A DNA stretch of 64,000 nt from Ctena decussata. Its lineage: Eukaryota; Mollusca; Bivalvia; Lucinida; Lucinidae. The notes beneath the pieces are model-generated. The model saw only the letters and a program-made list of their open reading frames with translations. It ran no database searches and was not told the origin of the DNA. The stretch lies in NCBI GenBank assembly GCA_963989385.1, contig OZ022503.1, positions 54,620,858 through 54,684,857 on the forward strand, given 5' to 3'. The translations under genes and the position numbers were made by a program. Each line of letters starts with the position of its first letter. Position 1 is the stretch's first letter. Positions 47,334-57,848 of this stretch are shown piece after piece.

Positions 47334-49433
47334 TTTTTTTCTGATTCAGATAAACGGATACCTAATTGGAAGCTCAAGGAGACGGATCAGATCTTCACAT
47401 TGATACATACTACCCAGCAGGCACACAACGTTATAATGACGTCGCATTGACGTCGACGCAAACATTACATTTCATCGACGTCATTCTGACGTCATGTGCC
47501 CGCTGGGAAATACTTTACTGCCCAGCAGGCACATGACGTCGAAATGACGTCGTATTGACGTCGATGCGGCATGGTGGCGTCGCATCGACCCCATTTTGAC
47601 ATCATTACGACGTCATGTGCCTGCTGGGTGTCTTGCAATGCTGTTCAAACAATTTCCATCGTTTTAATTTACTCTCTCTATTGGGACACCTTTAAATTAC
47701 CAGATAATTTCTAAAATTTAAACAAATGCTAAGTAGCTGACAATTAGTCAAAAATACTGATAGGATGTGACGCATTGCACATCTTGATCTGATTTTAAAG
47801 TGATTTCTCAGATACATCTATCCCAAAATTTAGGATCCCTGCTGTTATTTTTATTTATTTTTTTGTTAATCTTGCAGCTCTTGAATTACATTGATAATCA
47901 AGGGTCGGTTATATTTGCACGTGCATTTTATGCTCATCTCTTTAAATGTTATGAGCCTTTTCGGGGCAAAATATGTTTGACACTATACGCAAAAAGTGGG
48001 TACCAAGATAAGACGATGCAACTGCGTAGTCTGTCAGAGTTAGTACAGTTCACCGTTTGATTTCTAGAAGGCATACTTATTGCGCCTAACCTGTTCTGAT
48101 TGTGCTAGTGCACAGACTAGTCTGGACACAGGTGTTTTGCATACACCACAAGGCTGACGTTATCACGACACGACTCATATGGCCTGCGCAAGGAAAAATG
48201 TGCTTCAGCCCATAATATTTGCAACGAAATATGTATGTATTCGCAACCAGGAGGTACCAAGATATGTCTACGCTCATGTGTAGTCTACTCTGCTCTGATT
48301 GCGCATGCGTCTAGTCAAGACACGCGCGTTTTGCTTATGAAATAAGACTGGTTTTATCACGACACGAGGTATGCGCAAGGAAAAATGTATTTCACCCCAT
48401 ATTGGGAAAAGCGAATGCAGTCCCATTAGTGTCTTTTCTTTTCGCACACTTTACGGCGCCACAGTGTATGATGCTCAAGATTGCTTATACATGTTGTGAA
48501 CGCATACATGTTACCACAGACTGGGCTGATTCTTCTCGTCGCATGTGGCAATTTTCCGAGGGTGCGGCTCTTGGGTTACATCATTGACAATCATATAATC
48601 AAGGGTCGATCTTATTTTCACGTGCATTTTATCTCTTGTTTTGAATGTTATGAGCCCTGTCCGGGTAAAATATGTTTGACGCTATACGCAAATAGTAGGT
48701 ACCAGGATAAGTCCATGCAGCTGCGTTGTCTGTCAGAGTAAGTGCAGTGCATCGTTTACGAGAGAGCCTGCACTGCTAAGACTAGTCAAAAAAAGTGTAT
48801 TACGTACTGAAATTAGTAAGATGTTGCGTGTTTGACTTTCCATGCACTTACTGAGCAGACTGTGCATATGCGCAGTTCGCAAATGCTCATCTGAAGCCTT
48901 TCAACGCGTGGCGCAACACTAAATATTCCAGCCACATTCAATGCTAACAGATTTATTCCGAATGCTCAGCTTACACACAACGCTGACACAACTTCGTGTC
49001 ATTAACGTTGGTTAAACGTCACTATGCCGTTGAATTAACGTTGATATTGACGGTTACTTTTTACTTTAGACAAAGCTGATCATATGAGGCGCGAATTAAT
49101 ATTCCGAAATAAAGAGGCTTACCGAAGATGTTTTGCAATAGTTTAATCGATGATCACAAAACATCGACTCACATTGAATCAACGTTGATTCGATGATGAT
49201 TCAATTTTTTTTGTCTGCTGGCATGATGAGACTGAAATGCAAACAGCGCAGATACTGATACGACTGCTCTACTAGGCCTGCAATGTGTGTCCCAGTAGTA
49301 AGAACTGCAGGATAGGCTATTACTGATCGCAAACTTTGTAAATGTTGAAAATCGGTACCTTGTTGTCTACGGCCATAATACATTGAAAACATCGGTTCTC
49401 GTCCAATCACGCAAATTAAGCAACGTCGGGCCC

Positions 49434-49469
<36 letters not shown>

Positions 49470-50518
49470 GGGTGCTGCAGACTTTTGTCTGCTTTTCTTT
49501 ATTTTCTATTTTTATTTCTTCTGCTTTGATAGTTTTCTTCCCCCAGTTTCCCGATCACTGTATATGTCTCAAAGCTGTGCGAAGGAAAATACTTTTCCCT
49601 CAACGTTAAAGACCGTTTACCGTCTGCTGTGCACTGTCCACTCGCCCTTCGCTTTGGAGCATGCTGAAAAGTAGTGCATGTTGTTCGCGGTTTTCTGTAT
49701 ATTATTTACTGTCCGGTGAAGTGTCTACTGTCTGTCTACTGCGTCCTGGATACTGTTTACTGCGGCCTGTCTGCTACAACATGCATATGGATGTGGTGCA
49801 AGCACAGGGGCATGGGTACAAGATCGCAGCATGTGCGCCTGTGTCAGCGCATCTGGACTCTAAAATGATGTACCTTCAACCAAAGTGGAGTCGCACAAAC
49901 AGATGGAACCAACATAAGCATCATAGTAACCTGCACTTTATAGGAGATGAACCCTGGTGGCCCGTAAGAATAATAAAGGATTGCAAAAATTCCTATGTAG
50001 CACATACCTATATTTGGACAGTAAAACCCACACGCAGGCACATCTAATTTTCTGTACATTTAAGTTCTGCAATAGTTAAAACAAATAAAAAATAACAAGT
50101 ATATTAAAAAGGCAGATCTGACATTTTTCTTGTCAATTTTAGTTTTGTATGATAAAAATGCTGAATTTATCAATTTTGGCAATATGCACAAATTCTGGCA
50201 TTATTTCTTTTCCCTATAGAATTGCTTCTTTCTTCTGAAGATCGATGTTAATGAATAGATTAGTTATGACTGTGGGCAGACTTCCAATATCATTATTTTG
50301 AACCACGACGCGAGAAAACCAACAAAGTGCACATCGCAGCCTCAGATAAGCCCCGACATCCACCCAGTCTGATCAGAGTCTTTGCTGTCCACATGAAGGT
50401 AGCTTAGACCCTTAGCTACCGTTAGAAAAGACTGTGATCATACTAGGCGGATGCCCAGGCTGATCTGAGTCTGCGATGGGCGCACTACCACTTTGTTGCT
50501 TTCTCGTGTCGCGGCTCA
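47334..50518 (+). repeat. array unit 7 (last)
   Basis: 3185 bp. Small deletions lie upstream of the 5S and in the terminal MITE. The array stops exactly at the MITE end. Confidence 0.85.
49365..49484 (+). rRNA. 5S rRNA-like sequence, unit 7
   Basis: 120 bases, with CCAATCACGCAAATTAAGC, two changes in the middle domain, and GCCTCGGAATACC. The 3' hairpin loop is TTTT and the stem is intact. Confidence 0.75.
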
Positions 50519-50840
50519 TTTTTGGCTTGCGGTTTCGCAAGCCTATGTATTCAGACAGGTTATGATTTCCTGTCACGCGCACTCAAGCGCAAGACGCTGA
50601 TTTGTTCCCAGCTTTGAGAATGATTACAAGTGGAGAACCAATATATGGAGAGCGTCTACGGGGCGCAACTTCGTTTGACTGCTTCTTTTACCAAAGCACC
50701 GTAAAATAACGACACGCCACAATCTGGCACACCAAATAATCGAACATGTCTACAGTTGGAACGCAAACCCTACTCCTTGGAGCTGCGTTCCAACTGCTAG
50801 CATCTTTTGCCTTACTAAAAACATGAGTTATTATTATTTT
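50519..50840 (+). mobile_element. hairpin-led repeat abutting the array
   Basis: TTTTT is followed by a perfect 8-bp stem GGCTTGCG-GTTT-CGCAAGCC and CTATG, the same plan as the termini at 55056, 57849 and 60961 (minus). Further in, GTTGGAACGCAAACCCT lies next to its partial inverse GCTGCGTTCCAAC. The other end is not defined. Confidence 0.45.
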
Positions 50841-51485
50841 TTATTTATTTATCCGGTGTATTTGAATGTGTCTTCGTTGTCCACTGTGCAATAAGGTCAA
50901 ATAACGATATGCGCAATTCGCGGGCATTATGTAAAATATGGACTAGACTTGGACTCTGGACTTTGGACTCTGGACTGAACAGAACAGAATAGAACTTTAT
51001 TATCACTTCGGACTGTGTTAAACCTGGACTTCAGACGTTGTAAAACTTGGCACCGTAAAACACCGTAAAATATTTCCACAATAGTTATTATGCCTGTACA
51101 AACAGTGTAGAGTGTAGGTCCAAGCTAGACTACTGTTTGGAACAGTCTAATCAGGGTCTGTTCCAACAGTCTTATTTTATTTTAAGTTATTTAAAAGCAT
51201 TTACTGGTTTTACAGACAAGGTGTTTGATCGTATTTACTAGATACTATTTCTTATTTTTTCATAAACGTACATTGAAAATCAATTTCTTATTTTTTCATA
51301 AACGTACATTGTAATTCAGTTTCATGAAAGTGTCTTATTGAAAAAAATCAGTTCAGGAAACACAACATGTGTGGGAAAATATCAGTATCTCACAATTGCC
51401 ATCAAATCGTCCTTTTCAAGGCCTATGCAGTTTTAATAGTTACCTTCCTTTATAAATAAAACATACTAAAATTTAGAGGAACCGG
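50841..51485. other. unassigned stretch
   Basis: Contains a GGACTTGGACTCTGGACTTT imperfect tandem near 50941 and a direct repeat of TTTCTTATTTTTTCATAAACG near 51249 and 51285. No gene. Confidence 0.4.
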
Positions 51486-52100
51486 GCCGCGTAGCACAGT
51501 TGGTAGTGCGTTTTGACTTAAGAGCCAGAAGTCCCGGGTTCGTTACTCTGTCCGGCCACATACTTTCGTTTCTCCTTCCCCTGTATCAAGAAGGACAGTT
51601 GTCAGTTACTGGTGAAAGTATGACAATGTGCACATAGTACCGGTTATCGCTTAGAAGGTCTAAGCCAGCCCAGGAATAGAGTGGTCAGAAACTGAGGGTG
51701 AGGTTGGGCCTGTAAAATCGATTTAAGCCCCCCAGTAATTCATTACTGACCGTTCCAAGGCGGTAGTTCTGTTGTGGTTCTTTGTTGCCTGTTTTTGGTG
51801 TCAGAGTTTCTGTGATGTTTTACCTTATGTATGTTATTATTATTTTTGGTTCGGTTTGGGTTGCTGAGTGGCCACCTTTTGGGAACAAGCTGCTCACTCG
51901 GTTGGCCATATGTTCTCTGTATCTTGATTATTTGTAATCTTAGTTGTTTCCAACTATGGTTTGAGGGCTGGATTTGGATTTTGATTGTTTCAGTTCCTGG
52001 TCTTTGCATACTTTTTACTTTTATGGTAATAGACCGTCCCGACATTACCATAGCTTTTTATCGTGGATGTAAAACAATAAAATAACAACAAAACAACAAC
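51486..52100 (+). mobile_element. tRNA-derived SINE copy 1, with internal extra segment
   Basis: Head GGCCGCGTAGCACAGTTGG (A box) and CCCGGGTTCGTTACTC (B box), then a central domain (CAGTTGTCAGTTACTGG, TAAGCCAGCCCAGGAATAG) shared with copies 2 and 3. After GACCGTTCC (about 51749) ~270 bases not found in the other copies follow, then GACCGTCCC and the normal 3' end GGATGTAAAACAATAAAATA with an (AAC)n tail. No clear target duplication. Confidence 0.7.
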
Positions 52101-52285
52101 TACTAACATACAGAAGACTTCTTTTTTTCTTTTGCATTAAATCCCTAATGAAAAAATTTGTGATGACCAAGGACAGCACGCAAGATTCTGAAAATAAACA
52201 TCCTTTGGAAGCAACAAAATACACTAATTCCTTCATTGACTTGTAATCATTACCAATTACCAGTTATACTCTATACCACAGGCTT

Positions 52286-52563
52286 GCTGGTCGCATAGTG
52301 CAGTCGGTGGCGTGTCAGACTAAAAAAACAGAGGTCCCGGGTTCGATATACGGTCCGGCCACTTACTCACGTTTCAGCTTCCGCTGAGTCAAGAAGGGCA
52401 GTTGTCAGTTACTGACGAAAGTAAGTGCACTTAGTTCTAGTTGACCGCTTAGGATGGCTAAGCCTGCCCAGGAATATTGTAGTTGAATTAACCGACCGTC
52501 CTGGAATGACCATACATGCAGCTGTTTACCATGGATGTAAAACAATGACACAACAACAACATG
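52286..52563 (+). mobile_element. tRNA-derived SINE copy 2
   Basis: A 278-bp complete copy flanked by the 10-bp duplication CCACAGGCTT (52276-52285 and 52564-52573). Head with CCCGGGTTCGATATACGG B box, central domain AGTTGTCAGTTACTGACG, tail AACAATGACACAACAACAAC. The conserved middle recalls the broadly shared central domains of animal SINE superfamilies (family-level inference). Mobilised by a LINE in trans. Confidence 0.85.
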
Positions 52564-52793
52564 CCACAGGCTTTACCAGTACTTATAACTGAACTCAGTG
52601 ATGACAAAATACCCAAAAGAATAAGCTGAATATTTGCAGACTATCTACGGCAATTGTTTGGGAAGGAACTATCATTTTCATTATAACCTCCTCTGAGAGT
52701 CTCAGTGGTAGTCAGCTTTAAATGTGCTCCAACAGAAACAAGGAGGAAAACAGTCACAAAAGTTTAATCCCCCTAGCCATTGTTGCGAACAGT
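52564..52793. other. spacer between SINEs
   Basis: No feature beyond the target duplications at its ends. Confidence 0.4.
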
Positions 52794-52805
52794 AAGATTT
52801 TTGTT

Positions 52806-53078
52806 GGTTGGTTGGTTGATTTGATGCTTAACGTCCACAGTAAACAACTAAGGTCATGTCGGGACGGTCAGTTAACCTAACCACACTATTCCTGGGCAGG
52901 CTTAGACCTCCTAAGCGGTTAACCAGTACTAAGTGCACATACTTTCGCCAGTAACTGACAACTGCCCTTCTTGAATCAGCGGAAGGAGAAACGAAAGTAT
53001 GTGGCCAGACCGGGATTCGATCTCAGGACCTCTGACTTTCGAGTCAGGTGCCCTACCGATTGCGCTACCCGTCCCGGC
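52806..53078 (-). mobile_element. tRNA-derived SINE copy 3
   Basis: A 273-bp copy in reverse orientation flanked by the 12-bp duplication AAGATTTTTGTT (52794-52805 and 53079-53090). The minus-strand head GCCGGGACGGGTAGCGCAAT leads to a B box reading GAGATCGAATCCCGG. The anticodon arm CTGACTCGAAAGTCAG has a 7-base loop with CGA in the anticodon position. The tail is (AACC)n. Confidence 0.9.
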
Positions 53079-53087
53079 AAGATTTTT

Positions 53088-53199
53088 GTTCCTACCAATC
53101 TGTCACAAATGAGGCTGGTAGGATTAACTACTTCCACTATTTTGTTCCTACCAATCTGTCACAAATGAGGCTGGTAGGATTAACTACTTCCACTATTTC
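53088..53199 (+). repeat. two-copy 56-bp direct repeat
   Basis: GTTCCTACCAATCTGTCACA...CTTCCACTATTTT is present twice with near identity, starting at 53088 and 53144, right beside the SINE insertion site. Confidence 0.8.
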
Positions 53200-55055
53200 C
53201 TTCTCATATCAGAAATCAAGAACCATATAGCATTCTACATTAATGACTGATTCTATCAGTCATTCAATGCTGTCACAAGCGTATTTTGGAAAGTGGCTTT
53301 CACAGCTGTGTTCTTCCGCTCACAAATGAAGTGATCGTAAGATCATTTCGCTAAAAAACGTCTAGAATTGAAAATAAGTTTTGTGCGAAGTTAAATGAGA
53401 ACTTATATAACGTATTCTTGTACAAGTATAATTATTTAAGTAGTTTTGCAAAATAAGAAGTATCCAACTAATGACAGCAGCGGTCAACAAACTGAATATT
53501 AAAATCAATCCGCCAAATAACCGTATTAGCCTCCTCTTCAAGCGCCCTTCATACTTTATCAAGTAAATAAATCAGCTGTCGCTGAAAAAAACTGTTTTAC
53601 AGTTGTAAACTTGCCTAAAACAGTATTCCGAGCACGTCAATCATTGCAGAGAATGTAATGTTGAAGAAATTCTGTAGGTTTATCCACTTATCTCGCAAGT
53701 GATATACTGGACATCATACGGTAATTGTGTGTTTATCGGTGGCTATTTATAAAATTGCCATCTTGTAAACATTGGAGTGGACTTCCTCGAAGTCCATAGG
53801 TTATGCGAAATACCGCAAACACTGAGCGCTTTAAGGTCTGTGAAAAGCAAAAACCGTTGTCAGAATTCAAATATTACTTGTGTGCAAGAGATAGAATTTT
53901 TGCAGTTGCATGAGGTGATTTGCGCTAAATGGCTTATTTACATTAATGGCGCTGGACCATTAACAACAGGACTGAAGTTTGAAATTATTTTAAGCCGATG
54001 TAGCATGACTTTATTCTGATTGAATCTGTCATTTCAGGGCCATTGTCGCACAACCACATTGCTGGTTTTGTCGTGTCGTGGCTCAATTATGAATTTGCAA
54101 TTAGAATTTAGTACTTAGTCCCGTCTGTGACTGAACCGTACCATAAAAATGAATAAAAACGACCGTGTCTTCCGTATTTGCCGCCTGTTATATTCCTTAC
54201 CAAATCAAGAGATACCGACTGTCATTTCCCGTATATTTAGCGTCACCTGACAACCGAATAAAAAGATAATGGCCCACAATTATTTTCATCTATTTGCACC
54301 GTTTCAGCGAATGAGACAAAGTATGAACTCTCGCTATGAAAATTGAAGAAAAAGTCGAACTAGCTCACCAGAAAATAAAAAAATGACTTACCCGCGAAAA
54401 TGCACGTGAGCACATAAACAACTGCTTTATTCCGTATCGCCTGTGTTTTTACAAAATGTTAATAATCGAATGTACGGTGTGTTCAAGGAAATAAACAGCA
54501 ATCACAACATCGACATTACGAGCCTAGCAGAGAAATATTTTAGAGACATGAATGAATCTTCATTAAACACTCTGCTGTCAATGCCATTTTGTGTAAAGAC
54601 GCCTCGACAAATTATCTGTAATGCAATTCGGTCATTAAGTGGTGAGTTTGCTTACCTGTGTTACAGTTTGATGAATGAGTCGCGCAATTTGAAGGAAACC
54701 CGTGTTCTGGTATGTGCTACTATCGAAGACAGTTCAGTCCGTCCTGTTATTCCTAAATATCTATACAGCAAATAGCAGAATCAAAAATCAGAGTGTGCGG
54801 ATGCCCAGACTGATCTGAGACTTTGCTTTTGTACATGATGTCTGGAACTTATTTCTCGTGGCACGACTGACAGAGACAAATGCAAATGAGTCAGAATGAC
54901 AAAACTTTAGCGGAAGTGCTAAGGCTGGAAAATACCGCTGACCATCACGCAAACTCGCTGACGCAAAAAGGAGAAAATCCTGACAGTATTAATGTAAATA
55001 TTTGACAGAAACTATTGTTTTTATACAGGCGAATCGTTATTATCAGTCATTTTCT
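53200..55055. other. largely unassigned; MITE scraps
   Basis: Includes a hairpin AATGACTGAT-TCT-ATCAGTCATT (53242-53264). A right-end scrap of the 235-bp MITE (CACAACCACATTGCTGGTTT...GTGTCGTGGCTCA) is at about 54047-54084 and another scrap near 54795-54830 (GCGGATGCCCAGACTGATCT). No gene family recognised. Confidence 0.4.
54470..54775 (+). CDS. hypothetical ORF, 101 codons from ATG
   Basis: An open frame that starts, by ATG, MYGVFKEINSNHNIDITS and ends IPKYLYSK. Composition is ordinary (mixed, with Cys, Arg, Ser) and not low-complexity, but no family is recognised and nothing nearby supports transcription. It could be a piece of an old gene, an exon or chance. Confidence 0.12.
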   Translation: MYGVFKEINSNHNIDITSLAEKYFRDMNESSLNTLLSMPFCVKTPRQIICNAIRSLSGEFAYLCYSLMNESRNLKETRVLVCATIEDSSVRPVIPKYLYSK

Positions 55056-56690
55056 TTTTAGCTCACCTGAGCCGAAGGCTCACAGGTGAGCTTATAGTAT
55101 AGGCAGGCATCCGTCGTCCGTCGTCCGTCCGTCGTCCGTCAACATTTTCAAACGACATCTCCTCTGAAACTACAAGGCCCATTGTTATCAAATTTCGTAT
55201 ATAGCATCTATAGGCAGGGCGAACCAATAATACTGTTTTTATCCAAATCGCCTCATAATTTTGGTTGCTATGGCAACTTAAAGTTTCCATTGACTTATAA
55301 TGGGAAAATTGAAATTTGCATTTATTGTTATGTCAGTGCAGATATTTTGACAAAACTTTTACAGAAATGTTCCTTGAGTAGTCCTCTATCAACCACATGA
55401 AATCTATGTAAATTGCACTATTTGGCTGGTTGCCATGGCAACCGAATACTTAAAAATAGAAAAGATATTAAAAAATCATCTCCTCAGAAACTATGCAACC
55501 AATAAAGCTCAAACTTCACAGAAAGGACCTAGGTACTACCCTCTATAAAACTACTGTTTTTCTTGGCAATTGCTCCAGCAGTTCGGTTGCTATGGAAACT
55601 TAAAGTTGCCATTGACTTATAATGGAAAAATTGAAAATTTGCATTTATTGCTATGTGACTGCAGATATTTTGACAAAACTTTTACAGAAATGTTCCTTGA
55701 GTAGTCCCTAACCAGCCATAGTAAATTTATGCAAATTGCACAATTTGACTGATTGCCATGGCAACCGAATACTTAAAAATAGAAAAGATATTCAAAAATC
55801 ATCTCCTCAGAAATTATACAACCAATAAAGCTCAAACTTCACAGATAGGATCTTGGTAGTAGCCTCTATAGAATTACTGTTTTTGTGGCAATTGCTCCAG
55901 CAGTTTATAGACATTTATAGAAATATTCCTTGAGTAGTCCCCAACCAGCCATAGTAAATTTATGCAACCGAATGGTTAAAAATAGAAAAAATATTAAAAT
56001 ATCATTTTTGCAGAAACTATTAGGCTGATAAAGCTCAAACTTTACAGAACAGATCTTTGTACAAGCCTCTATAGAATTACTGTTTTTATGTCAATTGCTT
56101 CAGCAGTTAGGCTGGTATGGCAAAAATTTTTAGTTTCCATTGAAATATAATGGGATAAATGGAAAGCTGCAATTTTTGCTATCTCCCTGCAGCTATTTTG
56201 GTTTTTTTTTTATCTTCAGAAATATTGCTTGAGTAGTCGCCGAATTTGATTTTTTGCCATGGCAATATTAAGGAAATATTTTCGAAAAAATATTCAAAAA
56301 TCTTTTCCTCAAAAACCATATAGGGGGATGAAGCCGATTTTTTGCATACATGTTCATGACATTAGCCACTACCTAAATATTGTTCTTTTATTATTGTTGC
56401 CCACATGGTTTCATTGCTATGGCATTTAAAACTTTCCATAGACTTGTATTGGGAAAAGTGCAAATTGGCATTTATTTCTGTGTTACTGCAATATTTAGGC
56501 AAAAAGTTTACAAACATGTTTTTTTTATTGTAACTTCATCAGACTTGCTAATATTTACTAGGACAAGCATAACAACTCAGTCAAAGTTGAAATTAGGCCA
56601 AATTGTACAATTTACTTTAGTGTTTCTTACTCTTGAGTGCTAAGGATGAATGGACTCAGGTGAGCTACAGGACCAATGGTCCTCTGGTTT
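55056..56690 (+). mobile_element. hairpin-led element with CGTCCGT tract and ~320-bp repeats
   Basis: TTTTTAGCTCACCTGAGCCG opens a stem-loop (55060-55092), followed by TTATAGTATAGGC and a CGTCCGTCGTCC microsatellite (55110-55140). The body contains ~320-bp diverged repeats (ACCGAATACTTAAAAATAG near 55441 and 55763, a shorter one near 55980). The right end CTCAGGTGAGCTA (56655-56667) is inverted to the left and is followed by a GGACCAATGGTCC hairpin. A non-autonomous element of the Pearl/Helentron-related type (inference). Confidence 0.7.
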
Positions 56691-56710
56691 TCCCTCACCA
56701 TCCTTATTAT

Positions 56711-56949
56711 TGAGCCGTGACACGAGAAAACCAACAAAGTGGATGTGCGCCCAGCGACAGACTCAGATCAGCCTGGGCATCTGCCTAGTCTGACCAGATT
56801 CATCGATGTCCGCATGAAGCTTGCTTAGACTCTTAGCTACCCTTTAAGGGGAAAGCGAAGACTCTGATCAGACTGGGCAGATGCTCAGGCTGATCTGGGT
56901 TTGCGCTGGGCGCACAAACACTTTATTAGTTTTTTCGTGTCGCGGTACA
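56711..56949. mobile_element. 235-bp MITE, stand-alone complete copy
   Basis: TGAGCCGTGACACGAGAAAA to TTTTTTCGTGTCGCGGTACA; inner arms CAGATCAGCCTGGGCATCTG and CAGATGCTCAGGCTGATCTG are inverted. It shows the element is mobile outside the array. Confidence 0.8.
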
Positions 56950-57719
56950 TTTTCATTTTTGTCCATTAATTCTTAATAGGGGCCAATTCTTAAAGAAATA
57001 AATTTCAGAAGCAAAGTTGTTCGCTTTTGTGGTAGTGGTGCTGGTGTCAGACTGGCCTTGTACCTCATCTTTGTTCCATCATATACTCAGAGGCAGAAGA
57101 AAGTATACATTTTTTGAATACACCCATTTTCTTTGTCAACCCAAAGGCACAGGAGTAGTGTAGGATGGCACTACGGATTTAGTCTACCGGTCCACATGGT
57201 TGGTCAATAAGGCCGTAGATGAAGCCATTTTGATAAACTTGAAAGGCTATCGTTTCCAACAACATGTTTCATTTTTTTCAGGTCAAAACTGTTACACTAC
57301 TTTTGGCGACGAAATTGCTTCATCTATTTTGATGCTGACTAGGCTGGAGACAGTCCGCATTCGGAATTGCGAGGATGAAAAGTATCCACAGTGAAAATGT
57401 AGAGCTTAAGTGAATGATGGGGACTTGATTTGTAAGCAATGAGGAGGACGTGGACTTTATGTATGTAGTGTGGCTGTTATGTGGACGAGGTAGATCCACG
57501 CTGGAGTCTCGACATGTCCACAGCTATACATTTTTCCATGCGGACGTGGATAATCCGTTTGACATCCTCACCAGGTGCTCCGCATGTTCTAAACCTAAGG
57601 GGAAAGAAATCACAACTACAAAAGTTTATCAAAACCAATAATTTTATTTTCTCTCCAGGCAAACAGTTTGTACATGGCACAAATGGAGAACAAATGGAGG
57701 ATCATCAAGTGCATTGGTA
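56950..57719. other. unassigned stretch
   Basis: Some ORFs of 60-84 codons overlap on both strands, none recognisable. No RNA gene seen. Confidence 0.4.
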
Positions 57720-57813
57720 CCCAGCAGGCACATGACGTCAAAACGACGTCGTACTGACGTCGATCGCATCAACGTCAGTACGACGTCATTTTGACGTCAT
57801 GTGCTGGCTGGGT
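57720..57813. repeat. ACGTC palindrome, near-perfect copy
   Basis: ACCCAGCAGGCACATGACGTC and GACGTCATGTGCTGGCTGGGT are near-perfect inverted ends. Interior words ACGACGTCGTACTGACGTCG / CAACGTCAGTACGACGTC are also mirrored. The best-preserved copy in the window. Confidence 0.75.
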
Positions 57814-57848
57814 ACACCTTCATGTTTTCCGTCAATTTTTCATTTTTT

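Larger units (their letters stand above)
22591..50518 (+). repeat. tandem array of seven ~3.2-kb units, each with a 5S rRNA-like sequence
   Basis: Seven units share the same order: CTGATTCAGATAAACGG opening, two ACGTC palindromes, segment A, segment C, segment B, an ACGTTGA element, a 5S-like sequence, a short ORF block and a 235-bp MITE. Spacing between successive 5S starts is 3236, 3497, 3218, 3235, 3248 and 3222 bp; the 3497 value includes a 284-bp insertion. Unit 1 holds an extra ~5 kb. The array starts in the first half of a MITE (22591-22675) and ends at the last base of a full MITE (50518). Recombination between MITE copies could have set the boundaries (inference). Confidence 0.9.
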
